Source: Stackebrandtia albiflava
GTDB lineage: Bacteria; Actinomycetota; Actinomycetes; Mycobacteriales; Micromonosporaceae
Reading direction: 5' to 3'
DNA: 64,000 nt
Assembly: GCF_007994225.1 (NCBI RefSeq)
Contig: NZ_VLLL01000005.1
Location: 686,359 to 750,358 of the forward strand
Shown here: positions 25,540-34,481 of the stretch, in pieces
How the letters are laid out: every line of letters begins with the position of its first letter
How positions within the stretch are numbered: the stretch's first letter is position 1
Translations under genes and position numbers: made by a program
Notes under the pieces: generated by a model
Databases searched by the model: none
The model's input: the letters and a program-made list of their open reading frames with translations, nothing else
What the model was told of the DNA's origin: nothing

Positions 25540-26631
25540 ATGAGTGCTGCACACCACGACTCAAGCGCCGCCGAACCGGTCGACGTGACCGACGGCAAGC
25601 TGACCAAGTTCGACATCGTGAAGGAGGGGCTGCGGCGGGACGGCATCGAGATCCTGCACTACGAGCCCGCCTTCCCGGTTCCGGGCACCAAGGCGGAGAA
25701 GCGCATCGAGCGCTTCATCGCCCTGTGCTTCACGGTCGCCGGTCTGGGTGCTCTCGGGTTCGTCGCGGTATTCGCGTTCTGGCCGTGGGAGTACGAGTTC
25801 GCCGAGCTGGGGACCGCCGAGAGCTGGTCGAAGTGGTACACCCCGATGCTCGGCCTGACGCTGGGCCTGGCGTTGGCCGGCCTCGGCATCGGCATCCTCA
25901 CCTGGTCCAAGAAGCTGCTCCCGGTGGAGGAGCTGGTCCAGGAGCGTCACGACGGCGGCTCCGCCCAGGAGGACCGGATCATCACCGGCGCCACCCTGAG
26001 CAACGTCGTCGACGAGACCGGCATCAAGCGCCGTCCGCTGTTGAAGCGGGCGCTGCTGTTCGGTGCCGCCCCGCTGGGGCTGGCCGCCATCGCGCCGCTG
26101 GGCACGTTGATCACCCCGCCCGGGGACGATCTGGTCACCACGGGCTTCAGCCCGGCCAAGAACCACGGTGAGCCGGTGCGGCTGATGCTGAAGGACGGCA
26201 CCCTGGTGCGTCCCGACATGGTCTCGGTGGGCGGTCAGATCACCGTCTTCCCGGCGATCCCCGGTGGCGCGACCAACGAGTACGCGGACTCTCCGACGCT
26301 GCTGATCCACCTGCGCCAGGAGGACGCCGACAAGGCGCGCGCCAACGCGTACGACATGTACAAGGGCGCGATGTGGGGCAACTACATCGCCTACTCCAAG
26401 ATCTGCACGCACATCGGCTGCCCCGCCAGCCTGTATGAGCAGCAGACCAACCGGCTGCTGTGCCCGTGCCACCAGTCGCAGTTCCTGATCACCGACAACG
26501 CCAAGCCGGTGTTCGGGCCCGCGACGCGACACCTGCCGCAGTTGCCGCTCGCGGTCAACGAAGACGGTGTCTTCTACGCCGTGTCCGACTTCCTGGTGCC
26601 TATCGGCCCCGCATTCTGGGAGCGTGGCTAA
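25540..26631 (+). CDS. qcrA: Cytochrome bc1 complex Rieske iron-sulfur subunit
   Basis: 363 residues, the long actinobacterial form with three membrane helices (about residues 60-80, 103-122, 165-185) instead of one. The [2Fe-2S] motifs are CTHIGC and CPCHQS (residues about 287-312) with the two Cys and two His ligands intact. The GPATRHLPQLPLAV stretch closes the cluster-binding subdomain. It begins 3 nt after qcrC. Confidence 0.96.
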   Translation: MSAAHHDSSAAEPVDVTDGKLTKFDIVKEGLRRDGIEILHYEPAFPVPGTKAEKRIERFIALCFTVAGLGALGFVAVFAFWPWEYEFAELGTAESWSKWYTPMLGLTLGLALAGLGIGILTWSKKLLPVEELVQERHDGGSAQEDRIITGATLSNVVDETGIKRRPLLKRALLFGAAPLGLAAIAPLGTLITPPGDDLVTTGFSPAKNHGEPVRLMLKDGTLVRPDMVSVGGQITVFPAIPGGATNEYADSPTLLIHLRQEDADKARANAYDMYKGAMWGNYIAYSKICTHIGCPASLYEQQTNRLLCPCHQSQFLITDNAKPVFGPATRHLPQLPLAVNEDGVFYAVSDFLVPIGPAFWERG

Positions 26632-26633
26632 CC

Positions 26634-28241
26634 ATGAAACGTCGTAAGTTCGACGCGAAGCAGATGCCGGCGAAGATCGGCAACGAACTGGACGACCGGT
26701 TCAAGCTGGCCTCGCCGGTGCGGGGACTGCTGACCAAGGTCTTCCCCGACCACTGGTCGTTCCTGCTGGGCGAGATCGCGTTGTTCTCGTTCATCGTCCT
26801 GTTGCTCACCGGTACGTTCCTGGCGCTGTTCTTCGAACCGTCGATGGTCCACGTCGTCTACGACGGCAGCTACACGCCGTTGCGCGGCATCGGGATGTCC
26901 AAGGCGTACGAGTCGACGCTGCACATCTCGTTCGACGTGCGCGGCGGCCTGGTCATCCGGCAGATGCACCACTGGGCGGCGCTGCTGTTCGTGGCGTCGA
27001 TCCTGGTCCACATGGGCCGGGTGTTCTTCTCCGGCGCGTTCCGCAAGCCCCGCGAGGCCAACTGGGTCATCGGGTTCATCCTGTTCATCCTGGCGTTCTT
27101 CGAGGGCCTGATGGGCTACTCGATCCCCGACGACGGCCTGTCGGGCACGGGCCTGCGGATCGTGCACGGCATCACCGAGTCCATCCCGCTGATCGGGAGC
27201 TGGGCCGCGCACGCGCTGTTCGGCGGGGAGTACCCGGGCGAGGTCATCGTCACCAGGTTCTACATCCTCCACGTGCTGCTCATCCCGGGCATCATGCTGG
27301 CGTTGATCGCCGTGCACGTGGGACTGGTGTTCGCCCAGAAGCACTCCCAGTGGCCGGGGCCGGGCCGGACCGAGCACAACGTGGTCGGCTACCGGATGTT
27401 CCCCAACTACGTGTCCAAGCAGGGCGGCTTCTTCATGCTCGTCTTCGCGGTGATCGCGTTGATGGGCGGCCTGTTCCAGATCAACCCGATCTGGTTGTTC
27501 GGTCCGTACGAGGCGTCGGTGGTGTCCTCCGGCAGCCAGCCCGACTTCTACGTCATGTTCCTCGACGGCCTGGTCCGGTTGTTCCCGAGTTGGGAGCTGT
27601 CCGGGTTCGGGTTCACGCTTCCGGCGGTGTTCTGGCCGGCCGTGGTGGGCATGGGCGTGGCGTTCACGGTGCCGCTGCTCTACCCGTTCATCGAGCGCCG
27701 GTTCACGAAGGACAAGGCACACCACAACCTGCTGGAGCGTCCGAGGGACAACCCGACGCGTACCGCGGTGGGCGCCATGGTCACCAGCATCTGGCTGATC
27801 ACGACCATCACCGGCGCCAACGACATCGTCGCCGACAAGTTCAACATCAGCCTGAACGCGATGACGTGGGGCGGCCGGATCGGGATCGTGGTCATTCCGG
27901 TGATCACCTTCTTCATCACGCGACGGATCTGCCTGGGCCTGCAGCAGCACGACCGTGAGGTGCTGGCGCACGGCATCGAGACCGGCATCATGCGGCGGGA
28001 CGCCAACGGCCGGTTCTACGAGGTGCACCAGCCGCTGACCTCGGAGGTCGACGAGCACGGGCACCCGAAGGTCCTGGAGTACAACGGCTGGACCGTGCCG
28101 AAGAAGATGAACCGGGTGGGCGCGTTGCTGCCCGCCGTCAAGGGCTTCTTCAAGCCGGTGGAGCTGCCGTCGGAGACCCCGCGCCGCGAGGTCGAGGGCG
28201 ACGACCGGTCACGTGAGGAGATCGAGGCCGGAAGGCGCTGA
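26634..28241 (+). CDS. qcrB: Cytochrome bc1 complex cytochrome b subunit
   Basis: Quinol-oxidising heme b subunit, 535 residues. Eight core helices; the four heme ligands appear in the RQMHHWAALLF and VHMGRVFF helix and in the ILHVLLIPGIMLALIAVHVGL helix (His pairs). The Qo-site motif is present as the PPWE-equivalent region near FGPYEAS. The C-terminal 110-residue extension after the last helix (LQQHDREVLAHGIETGIM...) is typical of actinobacterial QcrB, the target of Q203-type inhibitors. The ATG at 26634 is 2 nt after the qcrA stop. Confidence 0.96.
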   Translation: MKRRKFDAKQMPAKIGNELDDRFKLASPVRGLLTKVFPDHWSFLLGEIALFSFIVLLLTGTFLALFFEPSMVHVVYDGSYTPLRGIGMSKAYESTLHISFDVRGGLVIRQMHHWAALLFVASILVHMGRVFFSGAFRKPREANWVIGFILFILAFFEGLMGYSIPDDGLSGTGLRIVHGITESIPLIGSWAAHALFGGEYPGEVIVTRFYILHVLLIPGIMLALIAVHVGLVFAQKHSQWPGPGRTEHNVVGYRMFPNYVSKQGGFFMLVFAVIALMGGLFQINPIWLFGPYEASVVSSGSQPDFYVMFLDGLVRLFPSWELSGFGFTLPAVFWPAVVGMGVAFTVPLLYPFIERRFTKDKAHHNLLERPRDNPTRTAVGAMVTSIWLITTITGANDIVADKFNISLNAMTWGGRIGIVVIPVITFFITRRICLGLQQHDREVLAHGIETGIMRRDANGRFYEVHQPLTSEVDEHGHPKVLEYNGWTVPKKMNRVGALLPAVKGFFKPVELPSETPRREVEGDDRSREEIEAGRR

Positions 28242-28258
28242 CGAGGGCGCACACGTGA

Positions 28259-28292
28259 GTGGCCCCCAGTCCCGACAGGGACCGGGGGCCAC
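28259..28292 (+). terminator. Terminator of the ctaE-qcrCAB operon
   Basis: 15-bp stem (gtggcccccagtccc / gggaccgggggccac, one mismatch) with a gaca tetraloop, 17 nt after the qcrB stop. Confidence 0.8.
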
Positions 28293-28306
28293 GTCGTGTC
28301 CGGGGC

Positions 28307-30067
28307 TCAGGTGGTGAGCGCGTCGGGCGTGGGTTCCCGGTCGACCGAGGCGATCAGCTTCTCGGCGATCTCGTCGGCGTCGAACTTCTCGTCGTCGACG
28401 GCGAGGTACAGGGCGTCCAGGTCCGGGTAGCCGAGGTCGCGGGCTAGCCGCAGTAGCGGGTCGGTGGAGGCCAGGCCTCGGTCGCGCCGGCGAAGCGCCG
28501 CGTCGACGGCGTGCCGGCCCGCGCCGATCCGGTCGGCGAGCAGCTGACGCCGTTCGGACTGCCGGGCGGAGTCCGTCGCGTGTGGTCCACGGTGGCCGGC
28601 GAACCACTGGGAGATGAGCAGTTGCGCGTGGGGGGTCTTCGCGCTGAGCAGCCACTCCCTGGACGGTCCGGGGTAGCCGGTGCTCGAGTGCGAGATGATC
28701 GTCTCCACCAGGTCGCCCTCCGCGAGCGGTACCGACAGGGGCGCGAGTCGTCCGTTGACGTAGGCGCCGATCAGCCTGTCGCCCTCGGACGGCCCGTTGC
28801 AGTAGGCCAGGTCCACCGGTGTGGCACCGATCGGCAGGATGTGCTGGTTGCCGCCGGTCGTGAACACGAGGATCTGTTCGTCGGCGAGGTCGCATCGCAG
28901 CGAGTCGAGGAACTTCTCGGGGTCGATCGCGTCGCGCTGCCAGTCGAGGAGGCGCCGCAGCCACTTGAGTTCCTGGAGGGACTGCCCCGTGCGGGAGGTC
29001 TCCCGGGACAGGTGCGCGGCGATGCCCAGTTCGGCGGTCTGGTTCATGTCGTGGGTGCGGATCATGACGTCCATGGGCTCGTCGCCGGGACCGATCACCG
29101 AGGTGTGGAGCGACTGGTACAGGTTGAACTTGGGTGTGGCGATGAAGTCCTTGAACCGGCCGGGGAGCGGCTGCCAGAGCCGGTGTACGGCGCCCATGGT
29201 GGCGTAGCAGTCGGTGAGGGGCCCCTCGACGACCAGGACCAGGCGTGGTGGGTCCTGGGGGCCGCGGCGGGGACGCAACGCCATCTCCCGGAACACCGAG
29301 TAGTGGTGGCGGGGCCGGTCGAGGATCTCGGCGGTGATGCGCATCTGGCGCAGTTCGGCGCGCAGCCGCTGGGTCGCCACCGAGACCTTGGCCGTCCGTT
29401 CGGGGTTGTGGTTGAGGTAGGCGTCGATCTCCTCGTACGTGTCCGGATCGATCGTCTTGAGGACGATGTCCTCCAGCTCCCGCTTGATGACGTACAGGCC
29501 GAGCCGGTCGGCAAGCGGTATCAGCACGTCGCGGGTCGCCTCGGCGATGCGGATCTGCGAGGGACGGGACTTCGCCCCCAGGGTGCGCATGTTGTGCACC
29601 CGGTCGGCGAGTTTGATGACCAGGACCCGGATGTCGCGGCCGGCGGTGACGATGAGTTTGCGGAAGGTCTCGGCCTCGGCGGCGTCCCCGAAGTACAGTT
29701 TGTCGAGCTTGGTCACACCGTCGACGAGCAACGCCACCTCGTTGCCGAAGTCGTCGCGGAGTCGTTGCAGCGTGTAGGAGGTGTCCTCGACGGTGTCGTG
29801 GAGCAGCGCGGCGGCGATGGTGGTGGTGTCGAGGCCGAAGTCCGCGAGGATCCCCGCGACGGCGATCGGGTGGGTGATGTAGGGCTCACCGCTCTTGCGG
29901 TTCTGTCCCCGGTGCATCTGTTCGGCGATGCGGAACGCCTTGCGCAGCAGGGGGATGGACGGTGTCGGGTGCTTGGCGCGATGTGTCGTCTCCAGGGCGG
30001 CGACGCTGGCGGTCACTCCCCAGGGGTCGTCCGCCGGTGAGGACCGGTGGAGAATCGTTCGCAGCAT
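28307..30067 (-). CDS. RelA/SpoT homologue with intact hydrolase and degenerate synthetase
   Basis: RSH-family (p)ppGpp enzyme, 586 residues. The HD hydrolase domain (residues about 35-190) looks active: HRGQNRKSGEPYITHP, ALLHDTVEDT with the His-Asp and Glu-Asp pairs, and LADRVHNMRTL. The synthetase region (about 230-355) keeps RPRHHYSVFREM and PGRFKDFIATPKFNLYQSLHT, but the acidic motif normally read as F-D-x-I-x-DLxAxR is replaced by a Pro/Arg-rich RGPQDPPRLVLVV, and the catalytic Glu of E-V-Q-I-R-T is Asp (DVMIRT). A TGS domain (about 410-475) is present, but the C-terminal ACT domain of full RSH proteins is missing. It is probably a ppGpp hydrolase. The ATG at 30067 follows GGAGG. Confidence 0.85.
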   Translation of the reverse strand: MLRTILHRSSPADDPWGVTASVAALETTHRAKHPTPSIPLLRKAFRIAEQMHRGQNRKSGEPYITHPIAVAGILADFGLDTTTIAAALLHDTVEDTSYTLQRLRDDFGNEVALLVDGVTKLDKLYFGDAAEAETFRKLIVTAGRDIRVLVIKLADRVHNMRTLGAKSRPSQIRIAEATRDVLIPLADRLGLYVIKRELEDIVLKTIDPDTYEEIDAYLNHNPERTAKVSVATQRLRAELRQMRITAEILDRPRHHYSVFREMALRPRRGPQDPPRLVLVVEGPLTDCYATMGAVHRLWQPLPGRFKDFIATPKFNLYQSLHTSVIGPGDEPMDVMIRTHDMNQTAELGIAAHLSRETSRTGQSLQELKWLRRLLDWQRDAIDPEKFLDSLRCDLADEQILVFTTGGNQHILPIGATPVDLAYCNGPSEGDRLIGAYVNGRLAPLSVPLAEGDLVETIISHSSTGYPGPSREWLLSAKTPHAQLLISQWFAGHRGPHATDSARQSERRQLLADRIGAGRHAVDAALRRRDRGLASTDPLLRLARDLGYPDLDALYLAVDDEKFDADEIAEKLIASVDREPTPDALTT

Positions 30068-30279
30068 GGTGACACCTCCGGCCAGGATGCTGGCAAATGT
30101 TAGCCCCGATCTTAGGGACGCGCGCGTCCGGGTGGTACGGGACACACGGGATTCCACGCTCACTTTCCGGTGAAAACCGTTGACCCGCCAGTGATCTGTC
30201 GTCAATCCGACTGGGTACGGCGGTGACGGCGGCCGGTTCGCGGAGACCCCGGCGGTTTCAGTGAATCATCCACATTCGG

Positions 30280-32034
30280 CTATGTGTGGCGGCGGGTGGG
30301 ATCGTGACCCCGGCCGCCCCGTTGATGCGGCATGGCCGCGTCCAGCCGATCGAGCAACTCACGGTAGGCCCCGGCGGCCCGGCGCGGTTGCGCCCAACCG
30401 GAGTCCGTGCGCACCAGGCGGACGCCGGTCCCCTCCAGCCAGGTGAGGATGAGTTCGGTCTCGGCGATGCGGGAACCGGCGAGGTTCCCGTCGGACGGCG
30501 GTATCGTCGCCGCCGAACGCAATAGGGACTCCACAGTGGGCATGGGGTTGATCCGTGGTGGACTCTTCGCCGCCGCCGCGAGCTGACCGTGCCGGACCAC
30601 CGCGATCTCCCACCCGCCCCCGGCGGCCGGCCCCGCCGCCACCAGCTCGGGGATCCGGATCAACGACTGGGTGCGTTGGGTACGGATCGCCGCCCGCAGG
30701 AACGCCGCCAACCGCCCCCTCACCACCGCCGCCTCCTCGAACCGCTCCCGCCCCGACAGGTCACCGATCCGGTGCAACAACGGCGCCACCACCGGATCCG
30801 GGTCACCCGCCACCGTCGCCGAGAACCGCTCCGCGATCCGCGAGTAGTCGGACACAGAGATCCGCAACAGGCACGGCGCCGGACACCCCAGCTCCGCCAA
30901 CGCGCACGACGACCCCGCCCGGCGCGGCGACAACCGCGTCTTGCACTGCCTGATCGGCAACGCGTCGTGGACCGCCTCCATCACCTGCGCCGCCGCCTTC
31001 GCCGACGTGAACGGCCCAAGCCATGTACTGCCGGCCTCCGGCGGTTTCCGCACCAGCGACAACCGGGGGTACGCCTCGTCGGTGAGCCGCAACCACGCCA
31101 GGCGCTCCGGGTACTTCGACCTGCGGTTGAACGGCGGCTTCGCGGTCGCGATCATGCGGAGCTCCCGGACCTGCGCCTCCAGGCGGTGCGCGCACTCGAT
31201 CGGCTCGATGCGCTCCGCCAACCGCAGCATGTCGCGCATCTGCTTGCGGGTCTCCCCGCCGGAGAAGTAGCTGCGGACCCGACCGGCGATGTCCACCGAC
31301 GTGCCGATGTACAGCGGACGGTCCTGCGCGTCCCGGAACACGTAGACGCCCGGAACCCTCGGCAGGCCCTTCGCGAGGTGTCGTTTGCGGCGTTGCTCGG
31401 CGGCCGGGATGGCCCGCTGGAAGTCCGCCAGGTCCGTGTCGGTCAACACGTAGTGGGCGCCCAACCGTTCCAGCAGTGCGTGCAGCACGTCCACCGTGGC
31501 CCTGGCGTCGTCGAGCGCCCGGTGGGTCGGGGAGATCTTCGCCCCGAAGAACCTCGCCAGGGTGCCCAACCGCTTGTTGGGGACCTCACTGCGGTCCACG
31601 AGCCGCCTCGCCAACACCACCGTGTCCACCACCTGCGGGCGGGGCCACGGATAGCCCGCCGCGTCGCACGCGGCCCGCAGGAAACCCACGTCGAACGGCG
31701 CGTTGTGCGCCACCCACACCGTCCCCTGCGCGAACTCCAGGAAACCCGGCAGCACCGCCGTCACGGGCGGGGCCTCCGCCACCATCGCGTCGGTGATGCC
31801 GGTCAGCTGCGTGATACGCGCGTCGATCGGCTCGCCGGGGTTGACCAGGGTGTGGAACTCGCCCAGCACCTCGCCGCCGCGTACCTTCACGGCCCCGATC
31901 TCGGTGATCGCCGCGGCATCGGCCGCGACGCCCGTCGTCTCCAGATCCACCACCATGAAGGTGATCTCGGACAGCGGTGTACCCAGATCGTCGAAACTGG
32001 GCTGGACGTAACGTCCGGCGGTGGGACTGGACAC
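30280..32034 (-). CDS. DEDD exonuclease fused to a UvrC-like GIY-YIG nuclease
   Basis: 584-residue two-nuclease protein. Residues about 20-185 form a DnaQ-type 3'-5' exonuclease: VVDLETTG (Exo I), WVAHNAPFDVGFL (Exo II) and HRALDDARATVDV (Exo III, DEDDh). Residues about 210-300 form a GIY-YIG domain beginning PGVYVFRDAQDRPLYIGTSVD with Arg in RSYF. The rest resembles the Cho/UvrC middle region, with Cys-rich CPAPC. The architecture matches a mycobacterial protein encoded next to qcrB/trpD, and E. coli Cho-like repair incision is a plausible role. The GTG at 32034 follows the upstream stop by 10 nt; the GTG at 32067 is the alternative. Confidence 0.88.
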   Translation of the reverse strand: MSSPTAGRYVQPSFDDLGTPLSEITFMVVDLETTGVAADAAAITEIGAVKVRGGEVLGEFHTLVNPGEPIDARITQLTGITDAMVAEAPPVTAVLPGFLEFAQGTVWVAHNAPFDVGFLRAACDAAGYPWPRPQVVDTVVLARRLVDRSEVPNKRLGTLARFFGAKISPTHRALDDARATVDVLHALLERLGAHYVLTDTDLADFQRAIPAAEQRRKRHLAKGLPRVPGVYVFRDAQDRPLYIGTSVDIAGRVRSYFSGGETRKQMRDMLRLAERIEPIECAHRLEAQVRELRMIATAKPPFNRRSKYPERLAWLRLTDEAYPRLSLVRKPPEAGSTWLGPFTSAKAAAQVMEAVHDALPIRQCKTRLSPRRAGSSCALAELGCPAPCLLRISVSDYSRIAERFSATVAGDPDPVVAPLLHRIGDLSGRERFEEAAVVRGRLAAFLRAAIRTQRTQSLIRIPELVAAGPAAGGGWEIAVVRHGQLAAAAKSPPRINPMPTVESLLRSAATIPPSDGNLAGSRIAETELILTWLEGTGVRLVRTDSGWAQPRRAAGAYRELLDRLDAAMPHQRGGRGHDPTRRHT

Positions 32035-32044
32035 GACGGGCAGT

Positions 32045-32821
32045 CTAGGAGCCGGGTGGGACAGCACCGTTCGAAACGGCGTCCGTCAACCAGTCGCCCA
32101 GCCGCCCCACCAGCGCCGGCGTCATCGCGGATTCGGCGTGCCCCATGCCCGGTTCGATCCACAGCTCCTTGGGCTCGGCGGCGGCGGCGTAGAGGGCGTG
32201 GGCGTGCCGCAGGGGGAAGAACCGGTCCTCGGTGCCGTGGACGACCAGCAACGGCGCCGGTGAGATCTTCCCGGCGAGCTCCCACGGAGGCGCCGGAACC
32301 GTCCGCCAACCCGCCGCGCTGATCCGGGTCCGCAACGCCAGTCGTGACACCGCCCTGCCCAGGCGGCGCTCCACCGCGAGATGCAGCAGCCGCATCCTCG
32401 GCGTACCCCGGTAGTACCAGTGGGCGGGGCCGCTGACGGCCGCTACCGCCGCCACACCCCCGAACAGGCCCGCGTGCCGCACCGCCACCGCGGCCCCCAT
32501 CGAGAAGCCGACCACCGCGATCCGGCGGTGTCCCCGCTCCCGCAGGAACTCCACCGCCGCCTGGACGTCGTGCACCTCAAGGTCGCCCACAGTGGACACG
32601 CCGGTGGATCCGCCGTGGCCCCGGAAGTCGATCGCCAGCAACGCCGCCCGGCCGTGCAGGATCCCGGCGATCGCGCGCGCCCGCGGATTACGCCACGAAC
32701 CGGAGAAGCCGTGACCCACCACGAACGCGGTGTCCGAGTCCTTCGGCAGATACCGTGCCGAGATCCGTACCCCGTCGCCGGTGCGCAGGAACAGTGTGGA
32801 CTCGGTGGACGGCCTGGACAT
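32045..32821 (-). CDS. Alpha/beta hydrolase
   Basis: 258-residue serine hydrolase. The oxyanion-hole region is VVGHGFSGSWRNPRA; the nucleophile elbow is GFSMGA (Ser near residue 110); the acid is the Asp in VVHGTEDRFFP (near 200); and the His is in PGMGHAESA (near 235). The fold and short cap place it with S9/BAAT-like acyl hydrolases. It shares a short operon with the exonuclease gene (10-nt spacing). Substrate unknown. Confidence 0.88.
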   Translation of the reverse strand: MSRPSTESTLFLRTGDGVRISARYLPKDSDTAFVVGHGFSGSWRNPRARAIAGILHGRAALLAIDFRGHGGSTGVSTVGDLEVHDVQAAVEFLRERGHRRIAVVGFSMGAAVAVRHAGLFGGVAAVAAVSGPAHWYYRGTPRMRLLHLAVERRLGRAVSRLALRTRISAAGWRTVPAPPWELAGKISPAPLLVVHGTEDRFFPLRHAHALYAAAAEPKELWIEPGMGHAESAMTPALVGRLGDWLTDAVSNGAVPPGS

Positions 32822-32833
32822 GGCAACAGATTA

Positions 32834-32868
32834 GACGTCCCCGCCACCGATCCGGTGGCGGGGACGTC
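32834..32868 (-). terminator. Strong terminator after pepA
   Basis: A perfect 15-bp stem (gacgtccccgccacc / ggtggcggggacgtc) with a 5-nt loop, 22 nt beyond the pepA stop and just before the alpha/beta hydrolase start. Confidence 0.8.
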
Positions 32869-32889
32869 ACGACGGGGACGGTGAACCGG

Positions 32890-34353
32890 TCAGGCCGCCC
32901 GGTCCTCCACCAGCGCCACCAGGGTCCGCACACCGAAACCGGTGGCGCCCTTGACGATGTACCCGTACGGCTCGCCACCGTGGTCGGCGGGACCCGCGAT
33001 GTCGATGTGCGCCCACGGCATGTCGTCGTCGACGAAGTGGTCGAGGAAGATGCCGCCCTGCAGCATGTGCCCGGACCGCTCCATGTTCGCCGAACCCTGC
33101 AGCACGTCGGCGATCCGCGACTTCATCGTCTTGCGGACCTCCTCCGGGAACGGCATCGGCCACGCGGCCTCACCGGTGGACTCGCCGACCCGCTTGACCC
33201 GGGCGCACTCCTCCTCGGAGCCCATCACACCGGCGATGCGCTTGCCCAGGGCCATCACCTGGCCACCGGTCAACGTCGCGATGTCGTAGATCGCGTCGGG
33301 CTCGTCCTCGGCGGCGCGGGTCAACGCGTCGCACAACACCATGCGACCCTCCGCGTCGGTGTTGATGACCTCGATGGTCTTGCCGCCGTAGGCCGTCACC
33401 ACGTCACCGGGCCGGTACGCCGTCCCCGACGGCATGTTCTCCGCCATCGGCAGGTACGCGGTCACGTCCACGGACGGCTTGAGCGCCGCGACCGCCAGCA
33501 TGGCACCGGCCACCGCCGCCGCACCGGCCATGTCGCCCTTCATGTCCCACATGCCCTGCGCGGGCTTGATGGAGATGCCGCCGGTGTCGAAGGTGATGCC
33601 CTTGCCGACCAGCGCCACGTGACCCGACGCGCCCTCGGCCCGGTAGGTCAACCGGACCAGCCGCGGCGGCCGCGACGAGCCGTTCCCGACGGCGAGGATC
33701 CCACCGTAGCCACCGGCTGCCAGCGCCTCCTCGTCCAGCACCTCGACGCCCAGCCCGGCCGCCTGGGCCGCCTCGGCGACCTGCTCGGCGAAGACCTTCG
33801 GCGGCAGCAGGTTCCCCGGAGTGTTGGCCCAGTCGCGTGCCGCCCGCACCCCGTCGGTCAACGCCGTCACCCGCGACACGTCGCAGTCGGCGCCCAGCAG
33901 GGTCACGGCCGCCACCGGATCCTTCAGCCCGGTCCGGTCGGTGCGGTAGTCGGCGAACTGGTACGCGCCCAGCAGGGCGCCGGTGGCGAGGGCCTCAGCG
34001 TCCCCGGACACCGCGAAGACGATCGAGTCCTTCCCGGCGGCGGACCTCGCCGCGGCGCCGGCGGCCCGCCGCAACGTCTCCGCGGACGGCCCGTCGTCGG
34101 ACCGCTCGCCCAGACCGACGGCGGTGATCAGGGTCGCGGCGACCCGGCCCATCGACGGGACGGTCGTCAGCCCGCCCTCCTCACCGGTGGCTCCCAGAGC
34201 CTCCAGTGTCGGCAACAGTTCACCGAATGCGGACTCCACCGCCTCGGCGCCGGGGGCCAGGACCGGTCCGTCCTCGCCCTTGTGGAGACCGATCAGCAGG
34301 ACGTCGGCCGCCACGGAGGCGGCGTCGTCGGTTGACAAGGCGAGCGTTGGCAC
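32890..34353 (-). CDS. pepA: Leucyl aminopeptidase (M17)
   Basis: Cytosolic di-metal aminopeptidase, 487 residues. The N-terminal macro-like domain (about 1-160) is followed by the catalytic domain with the metal ligands: VGKGITFDTGG (Lys, Asp), MKGDMAGAAAV (Asp) and the family signature NTDAEGR (Asp, Glu and the bicarbonate-binding Arg). The C-terminus GATGFGVRTLVAL is typical. The GTG at 34353 is chosen because GGGAG lies 6 nt before it and the protein then starts PTLALSTDD, as in relatives; the frame is open to 34455. Divergent from gcvT. Confidence 0.93.
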   Translation of the reverse strand: MPTLALSTDDAASVAADVLLIGLHKGEDGPVLAPGAEAVESAFGELLPTLEALGATGEEGGLTTVPSMGRVAATLITAVGLGERSDDGPSAETLRRAAGAAARSAAGKDSIVFAVSGDAEALATGALLGAYQFADYRTDRTGLKDPVAAVTLLGADCDVSRVTALTDGVRAARDWANTPGNLLPPKVFAEQVAEAAQAAGLGVEVLDEEALAAGGYGGILAVGNGSSRPPRLVRLTYRAEGASGHVALVGKGITFDTGGISIKPAQGMWDMKGDMAGAAAVAGAMLAVAALKPSVDVTAYLPMAENMPSGTAYRPGDVVTAYGGKTIEVINTDAEGRMVLCDALTRAAEDEPDAIYDIATLTGGQVMALGKRIAGVMGSEEECARVKRVGESTGEAAWPMPFPEEVRKTMKSRIADVLQGSANMERSGHMLQGGIFLDHFVDDDMPWAHIDIAGPADHGGEPYGYIVKGATGFGVRTLVALVEDRAA

Positions 34354-34481
34354 GCGAACTCCCAGGGTGTTAGCGGTTCCGCGCACCGTGGGCGCGGCCG
34401 TCTCATCGACTCCGCTCGCCACTGCGCGGTAAGGACCAGCCGATCGTACGCTCATATCCGGGAGGCGGTAGGTTGCGGATC

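Noticed and set aside
34354-34481. Possible glycine riboswitch before gcvT
   Set aside because: The 128-bp leader has no recognisable glycine-aptamer pattern.
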